A stretch of DNA of 27,505 nucleotides from UBA993 sp964485855 (lineage in GTDB: Bacteria; Bacillota; Dethiobacteria; DTU022), in contig CAZAKI010000026.1 of assembly GCA_964485855.1 (NCBI GenBank), forward strand, positions 1 through 27,505, written 5' to 3'. Shown here piece after piece: positions 22,760 through 27,505 of this stretch; position 1 is the stretch's first letter; every line of letters begins with the position of its first letter. The notes under the pieces were generated by a model, which saw only the letters and a program-made list of their open reading frames with translations, ran no database searches and was not told the origin of the DNA. The translations under genes and the position numbers were made by a program.

Positions 22760-24177
22760 ATGGAAATCACTTACAGCCTGGCAATTAAATTATTTGCGGC
22801 TCTGGCTATCGGTCTTCTGATCGGTATTGAACGGGGCTGGAAAGAAAGAGAAGAGGATGAAGGAGACCGCATCGCCGGAATTCGCACTTTTAGCTTGGTC
22901 GGCCTGCTAGGCGGGGTTTCAGCTTTGATTTCTATTCAGATCACCTTTTGGTTTTTTATAGGTTCATTTATTATGGTTTCTATTTTAATTATTGTGGCGC
23001 ACATCCTAGATCATCGAACTGACAAAGACGTTGGAACCACGACTGCATTCGCAATGATGCTATCCTTTGTTTTGGCTGCCTGGGCTGCTTATGGTCATCA
23101 GATTCCTGCTCTGGCTGTTACTGTAGTTGTTATAGCCCTGCTTGGGTATAAACCGGTTCTGCACTCATGGCTTAGAAAAATTAAACCAATAGATTTTTTT
23201 GCTGGAATTAAACTGCTGGTTATCTCAATAGTTCTTTTACCACTACTGCCCAACCAGGGCTATGGTCCCTGGGAATCTTTAAATCCTTATTGGACCTGGT
23301 GGATGGTGGTTTTAATTTCTGCCATCTCTTTTTTTGGATATATTATTATTCAGATTGCCGGAGAAAAAAAAGGAGTAATCTTAACGGCAATCAGTGGTGG
23401 ACTGATCTCTTCTACTGCAGCCACTGTTAGTATGGGCCGTTTCGCAAAAAATCAAAAAAGCGACTTTCTTTTTTACAGTGGTGTCCTGCTGGCTTCGGCA
23501 ATTATGTTCGGTCGGGTTATTATTGAGGTTCTGGTTGTTAACCCAGAAATACTTCGTCTATTATGGATCCCCCTTGCCACCATGTTTTCTGGCCTTATCC
23601 TGCTATTCGCCTGGTATTGGCGCCTAAAGTGTCATGAAGATAATGAAGAACAGCCCCATATAGAATTTAATAATCCATTGCAGCTAGGGATGGCTTTTAA
23701 ATTCGGATTATTACTGACTGTAGTTCTTTTCATGTCTGCAGCCATGCAAGAATGGTTCGGCAGTTACGGAGTTTACGCTCTTTCAGTATTATCAGGGCTG
23801 ATTGATGTCGATGCCATTGCGCTTTCACTTTCCAAATCTGCAAAACAGGATTTAGCTTTAGAAGTTGCCACTCTTGGTATTCTTCTGGCCTGTCTGACAA
23901 ATACTATTGTAAAGGGTCTAATCTTTGCTTTTATTGCCGGATTCAAAGATAACTTCAAATTGCCTCTTTTAATGTTAGTTGCCCTGGTTCCAGGGATATT
24001 AGTGGCTATATTATTANNNNNNNNNNNNNNNNNNNNNNNNNNNNNNNNNNNNNNNNNNNNNNNNNNNNNNNNNNNNNNNNNNNNNNNNNNNNNNNNNNNN
24101 NNNNNNNNNNNNNNNNGCCTCTTTTAATGTTAGTTGCCCTGGTTCCAGGGATATTAGTGGCTATATTATTACTTTAA
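22760..24177 (+). CDS. MgtC/SapB-DUF4010 membrane protein (split by a false gap)
   Basis: An integral membrane protein. The N-terminus (AALAIGLLIGIERGWKERE, then AGIRTFSLVGLLGG) is the MgtC/SapB signature; the rest is a DUF4010-type bundle of about ten helices with SGGLISSTAATVSM and SGLIDVDAIALSLS. A transport or channel role is assumed but not shown; MgtC itself acts in Mg2+-limited growth. The coordinates include the N block, but the real gene does not: the 55 bases ending at 24016 recur at 24117-24171, and joining the copies gives a 420-residue protein ending VAILLL at TAA 24175-24177. As deposited, the frame shifts across the Ns. AGGAG lies a rather long 14 bases before the ATG. Confidence 0.85.
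24017..24116. other. 100-N placeholder that is not a true gap
   Basis: The 55 bases before it (23962-24016) and after it (24117-24171) are identical. Two contigs that overlap by 55 bases were scaffolded without being merged. The true sequence has neither the Ns nor the second copy. Confidence 0.92.
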
Positions 24178-24346
24178 TCAAACAGGGTATGCATCACCAG
24201 GGTGGAAATAAAGTTAACCGGTAAAACTAAGACTGATTTGGCCAAAGACCTTAAAAAAATGAGTATGCCAAATAACTTATTCCTCAGTCACGCTTATGTA
24301 GATCAAGCCTGCCAGACAGGTGGGCAGCATAATTATTACAGCAAAT

Positions 24347-24661
24347 CTACTTTTCCACTCTCATTGACACATCTCGGGGCAGAGCTAATCCGCAAGCAAC
24401 TTCAATCGCTTTCATAATAGCAGTGGGAACAGGACAGGCTGAATGCTTCAAACTATTTTTGGCCGCCTTAAAAAGAAGCGATTCGCCAAAGGGTAGAAAG
24501 ATCTCCATCATCCCTTCTGACTGTGGATAATCCTCCGCCAGGGCCATGACGTGAGGGCAGTCGCTGCTAATGTTCAAGGTAACCTTTTGGCTGTCATCTA
24601 AAACTGCTTCCACATCTGTCACAAAGCCGCAAACTCCGGCCTCAACTTTTGTTCTTGCCAT
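24347..24661 (-). CDS. DUF6951-like small protein
   Basis: A 104-residue soluble protein. The start MARTKVEAGVCGFVTDVEAV, the middle SSDCPHVMALAEDY and the end HSACPVPTAIMKAIEVACGL recall, from memory, the DUF6951 family of unknown function. Three cysteines (in AGVCGF, SSDCPH and SACPVP) look conserved and might bind metal. ATG at 24661 has GGAGATG 9 bases upstream; the frame's first ATG (24670) overlaps that site. It is convergent with the MgtC-like gene. Confidence 0.7.
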   Translation of the reverse strand: MARTKVEAGVCGFVTDVEAVLDDSQKVTLNISSDCPHVMALAEDYPQSEGMMEIFLPFGESLLFKAAKNSLKHSACPVPTAIMKAIEVACGLALPRDVSMRVEK

Positions 24662-24964
24662 AATGATCATCTCCAGGCTTCTATAATTTTAGCATTATCT
24701 TAACTGATCTAGGAGACAACAGCAACTAGAAAACCCTTAATAGTCAATATGCTCTTATACAAGGTTAACTGCCAATCATATAATTATCGCGTCAAGTATT
24801 TGTAGCGCTATAACCAGCATCTTTACTCGGCGTTTATGCTATAATAAAAAAACAACGAACTAAACAGACAATAGTCCACATTTAAAAAGATCCTGACATC
24901 TAAAGTTACTGCAAATAATCAGCCAATCACCCAAAGATAAAATCACAATGGAGGTAAATATTTG
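24662..24964. other. Intergenic region before the sirtuin gene
   Basis: About 300 AT-rich bases between divergent genes. Apart from the ribosome sites at each end and the extended -10 at 24837-24845, nothing was found in it. Confidence 0.4.
24837..24845 (+). promoter_or_regulatory. Extended -10 promoter element
   Basis: TGCTATAAT is a perfect extended -10 (TGnTATAAT). No good -35 hexamer lies 16-18 bases upstream, which extended -10 promoters can tolerate. The sirtuin start is about 120 bases downstream. Confidence 0.45.
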
Positions 24965-25714
24965 ATGGAACAGCTTTATGAAAAGGTGCACAAAGTAGCT
25001 GCTTTGGTAAAACAAAGCAACTACGCTGTTATCTTAACCGGATCTGGTGTGTCAGATAAAGAAGATGATGTTAATTTTCGCAGCCCGGGAAGTGGTATGT
25101 GGACAATGCTTGACCCCGATGATTTTACAATTAATCGATTCAAAGAAGACCCAAACACCTTTTATGAAGTTGGTGCCCCCTTTTTCAGCATGCTGGAGGA
25201 TATACCAAGTGAAGGGCATAAAGTAATTGCCAAGCTCGAAAATAAAGGCCTGATTAAAACAGTAATTACAAAAAATGTTGATGGTTTTCACCAGGAAGCA
25301 GGCTCAAAAAATGTTCTTGAAATATATGGAACCTTAAGGAGTGCAAGCTGCACAAGCTGTGATTATCAAGTAGAAACGAAAGAAATAGTCGATCAAATAA
25401 AAAAGGATTATTTGCCTAAGTGCCCGGATTGTGGCCAACCGCTTAAACCTGATGTCGTCTTATTCGGCGAACCGCTATCAGATGATTACCACAAGGCAAA
25501 GCATGAAGTTGAAAAATCCGACTTAGTCCTGGCTATTGGAACCGAAATTATTACCTCTCCGACGAAAGAAATACTTGCTAATAGTAACAACCTGGTGATA
25601 ATCAACCGTAACTCAACGACGCAAGACAGCAGGGCAAAAGAAATTATTAATGATCGTCCGGGCAAAGTACTGCAGCTTCTGCTGAAAGCGCTCAACGAAG
25701 ACACCCCGGATTAA
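24965..25714 (+). CDS. Divergent sirtuin lacking the catalytic histidine
   Basis: A 249-residue Sir2-family protein. The fold signals are clear: TGSGVS then FRSPGSGMW at the NAD site, TKNVDGFHQEAG, a zinc ribbon with four cysteines (SCTSC and KCPDC), PDVVLFGEPL and LAIGTEIITSP. Key catalytic residues differ. Numbered from the TTG at 24962, the usual ELHG reads EIYG, so the general-base histidine is Y122; the TQN of TQN(I/V)D reads TKN; and the GAGxSxxSGIPDFR loop reads GSGVSDKEDDVNFR. Normal lysine deacylation is therefore doubtful; it may bind NAD or ADP-ribose, or transfer ADP-ribose as the histidine-less SirTM class does. GGAGG is 10 bases before the ATG and 7 before the in-frame TTG at 24962, so either could be the start. 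No macrodomain or lipoate gene adjoins it. Confidence 0.85.
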   Translation: MEQLYEKVHKVAALVKQSNYAVILTGSGVSDKEDDVNFRSPGSGMWTMLDPDDFTINRFKEDPNTFYEVGAPFFSMLEDIPSEGHKVIAKLENKGLIKTVITKNVDGFHQEAGSKNVLEIYGTLRSASCTSCDYQVETKEIVDQIKKDYLPKCPDCGQPLKPDVVLFGEPLSDDYHKAKHEVEKSDLVLAIGTEIITSPTKEILANSNNLVIINRNSTTQDSRAKEIINDRPGKVLQLLLKALNEDTPD

Positions 25715-25940
25715 ACTTTTTGGGTCACTAGAGCAATCGCATTGCCAGTACTGACTCTTTCTCCATAATCCAAGATTATTTAGGCAGGATTATTACAGCG
25801 CTTTAATAATTTTTACACTAAAGGGCCGGCATTGATCTTAGCTGGGAAACTCGATAATTTTACCTAATCGAGAATAAACTGAAGCATCCGGAAAGATTGT
25901 TTATGAAACAATGGTGCCAAGAGCACAATGGTGCCGATTA

Positions 25941-26843
25941 CTATTTAGGATTTGTTCTTTTCATAAGCAGGCTAGATTTGTTTCTGAATACGATAATCAT
26001 ACCGCCGCTAATGATTAAAAAACCTCCGAGCAGCGAGCCCGAAGTAATTGCCTCGTCTAAAAATAGAGCTGCCATCAAAGCGGCTGCCAGCGGCTCAACA
26101 TAGGTAAGGATGCTGGCATGCTGAGCTTTTACAGACCTAAGCCCTAAGTGAAATAGCGTTGCGCCAAATGTCTGCTGGAACAAACCGAGAGCCAGTAGGA
26201 TCAGGATTCCTTTCCAGCTAAACTGGTTTGACGAAGCAATGACAAAAGGCAGCAGGGCTAAAGCGATATAACCGGATACAATGATGTTTGAAGGCATACC
26301 CAGGATTGAAGTAGGAGCTTTTTTGATCAGCAATGCCAGGAGTCCGTAAGATATACCCCCCAGAAGAGCAATCATATCTCCCGCCAGGTGAGAACCTGCA
26401 ATAAAAATGCTGCCGTACCCGATGATTGAAGCCGTACCAAACAGGGATATGATCAGCGCCACTATAGTCCTGGCTTCCAGTTTTTCCTTTAAAATCAGGG
26501 GGGCAAAAATCACTGTAAAGACAGGCGCCGTATAGATTAGAAAAGCTGCGCTGGCCACGCTGGTATAGTTTAAGGCATAAGTGTAACAGAGCCAGGAAAA
26601 ACCGGTTAAAAAAGCAGGAACCAACAACCACCTCCAGTAACTGAGTGAAGGCTTTAAAGAGGCGAGACCATTTTTAACGGCAGTAACTACGAGCAGACCG
26701 ATTAAGCCGAACAGAAAGCGAAAAAAAAGTATATACTCCGGTGAATAATCAAGTGACCGAACAAAAAGTCCGTATGTGCCCCAGATTAATGCTGCGGATG
26801 CTATTTGTAGATAGCCCAAATATGTTTTCTGTTCATTATTCAT
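25941..26843 (-). CDS. EamA/DMT-family transporter
   Basis: A 300-residue protein with ten hydrophobic helices in two EamA repeats, the standard drug/metabolite transporter form. Repeat 1 starts ASAALIWGTYGLFVRSL and ends near IISLFGTASIIG; repeat 2 has GGISYGLLALLI and ends with VEPLAAALMAALFLDEAI, then GGFLIISGGMIIV, the usual closing helices. Likely an exporter of amino acids or other small metabolites; the substrate is not predictable. The ribosome site is weak (TAGG about 10 bases before the ATG). Single gene. Confidence 0.9.
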   Translation of the reverse strand: MNNEQKTYLGYLQIASAALIWGTYGLFVRSLDYSPEYILFFRFLFGLIGLLVVTAVKNGLASLKPSLSYWRWLLVPAFLTGFSWLCYTYALNYTSVASAAFLIYTAPVFTVIFAPLILKEKLEARTIVALIISLFGTASIIGYGSIFIAGSHLAGDMIALLGGISYGLLALLIKKAPTSILGMPSNIIVSGYIALALLPFVIASSNQFSWKGILILLALGLFQQTFGATLFHLGLRSVKAQHASILTYVEPLAAALMAALFLDEAITSGSLLGGFLIISGGMIIVFRNKSSLLMKRTNPK

Positions 26844-26984
26844 AGTTTGGGCCTATTCTACCATATTATTTATTCTTCCATTGATTTTTATTTCTAACCG
26901 GTAAGGCGGCACTATAATCAGATCTTGTAATGCCGTATTTACTTACCTGCCTTACATACCGCCTGCTGATAATAGAATAATGCT

Positions 26985-27215
26985 TCACTTGATTATTTCT
27001 GATATTTCAGCCCAAAGCAAATATACAATACCGACAGTAAGGCTGATAATGCTAAAGTTATTTAAAGATGAGCCAACATATTGCAAACCGGCATGAAATA
27101 GTTCTGAGTTCCAAGAGCTAACCCCAGACATAAATATTGCTGAAGCGATGTAACGGCTTGCAAATAGAATCGCCGCAATCAAACAGAATAAAACGCCTGT
27201 ACCTCTTTTGTTCAT
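26985..27215 (-). CDS. Small two-helix membrane protein
   Basis: A 76-residue protein with two hydrophobic helices, about 7-29 (VLFCLIAAILFASRYIASAI) and 54-70 (FSIISLTVGIVYLLW), with a polar loop between (SSWNSELFHAGLQYVGSSLN). Family not named. AAGGGGTG lies about 6 bases before the ATG, which supports translation. Stands alone; function unknown. Confidence 0.65.
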   Translation of the reverse strand: MNKRGTGVLFCLIAAILFASRYIASAIFMSGVSSWNSELFHAGLQYVGSSLNNFSIISLTVGIVYLLWAEISEIIK

Positions 27216-27438
27216 GATCGCACCCCTTTAGATTATTCAATTCAGATTAATCTCATTACGATTATACCTTATTGTTTTAGATAACCAACAGATTTTATTG
27301 ATTCTAAACCAAGTAAAACAGAAGTTTCTTTTGCAAAGACTTGAATATATAGTATGATTAGAGATGCTACTTATTCGAATGAAACTTTGGAAGTAGACCA
27401 AATTTTAGCCGACAGCTTCAATCATTCTACTCCTGTAA

Positions 27439-27505
27439 CTACTCGTTCTTACCTGTTAACATTCTAACCCCAAAATAGATCAGCAATATTCCCACGGCGA
27501 CATTC
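27439..27505 (-). CDS. C-terminal end of a membrane protein cut by the window edge
   Basis: A minus-strand frame open from the window end to TAG at 27439-27441. The 21 visible residues include VAVGILLIYFGVRMLTGKNE: one hydrophobic helix and a short charged tail, as at the end of LysE-type or similar transporters. Only the end is visible, so the family is a guess. Confidence 0.45.
   Translation of the reverse strand, partial: NVAVGILLIYFGVRMLTGKNE

Noticed and set aside
24202..24417. 71-codon plus-strand frame starting at GTG after the MgtC-like gene
   Set aside because: No ribosome site, no motif, and its last third overlaps the well-supported DUF6951-like gene on the other strand.
25788..25816. 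ATTATTA...TAATAAT hairpin with TTTTT after the sirtuin gene
   Set aside because: The stem is only A/T pairs, too weak to call a terminator with confidence.

Overview
The window looks like one scaffold of a low-to-medium GC Bacillota genome (Clostridia-type anaerobe), probably metagenome-assembled. The signs are strong GGAGG/AGGAG ribosome sites before most genes, a GerW/YtfJ-type spore protein beside a DUF2953 protein (the ytfI-ytfJ pairing known from spore formers), a corrinoid-linked MttB-family methyltransferase, a cobyrinate a,c-diamide synthase, a CoA-disulfide-reductase-type flavoprotein, a ferredoxin-fused aldo/keto reductase, a flavodoxin and an FMN-binding protein. Two 100-N blocks (13368-13467 and 24017-24116) are scaffold gaps. 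The second is not a real gap: the same 55 bases lie on both sides of it. No tRNA, rRNA, CRISPR array, phage or transposase gene is visible.

Layout. 1-4.5 kb (all minus strand): a truncated AraC-type fragment, a two-domain class II aldolase protein whose second domain has lost its metal ligands, the apparent C-terminal tail of a class III aminotransferase, a membrane-anchored beta-sandwich surface protein, and a CoA-disulfide-reductase-like enzyme. 4.9-7.2 kb: a redox and cysteine-rich group (DUF3795, flavodoxin, FMN-binding lipoprotein-like protein, DUF6530-like protein) behind a good sigma-A promoter with an operator-like inverted repeat across the expected transcription start. 7.2-9.7 kb: a CPBP protease pseudogene with two in-frame stops, an orphan membrane protein, a 53-residue cysteine-rich protein under a Fur/PerR-like box, and a methyltransferase. 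9.8-10.7 kb: an aldo/keto reductase.

10.9-13.1 kb is the most coherent region: ECF sigma factor, zinc-type anti-sigma factor without a membrane segment, DUF2953 protein, and GerW/YtfJ. Two intergenic sites, one before the sigma gene and one before gerW, share TGAAAC, a 16-base spacer and TGTAT, very close to the SigW-type ECF consensus. This suggests an autoregulated ECF regulon that includes a spore germination protein.

13.2-21.2 kb: a gap flanked by a repeat, CbiA, a 7TM-PAS-GGDEF diguanylate cyclase, a CaCA cation exchanger, a second copy of the repeat, a cold-shock protein, a two-gene plus-strand membrane operon, a universal stress protein and the lone MttB homologue. 21.4-27.5 kb: AKR-ferredoxin fusion, MgtC/DUF4010 membrane protein (split by the false gap), a DUF6951-like protein, a divergent sirtuin with tyrosine in place of the catalytic histidine, an EamA transporter, a small membrane protein and the tail of another membrane protein at the edge.

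The best candidates for follow-up are the ECF-GerW regulon with its soluble anti-sigma factor, the sirtuin without its catalytic histidine, and the small Cys-rich protein under a Fur/PerR-like operator.
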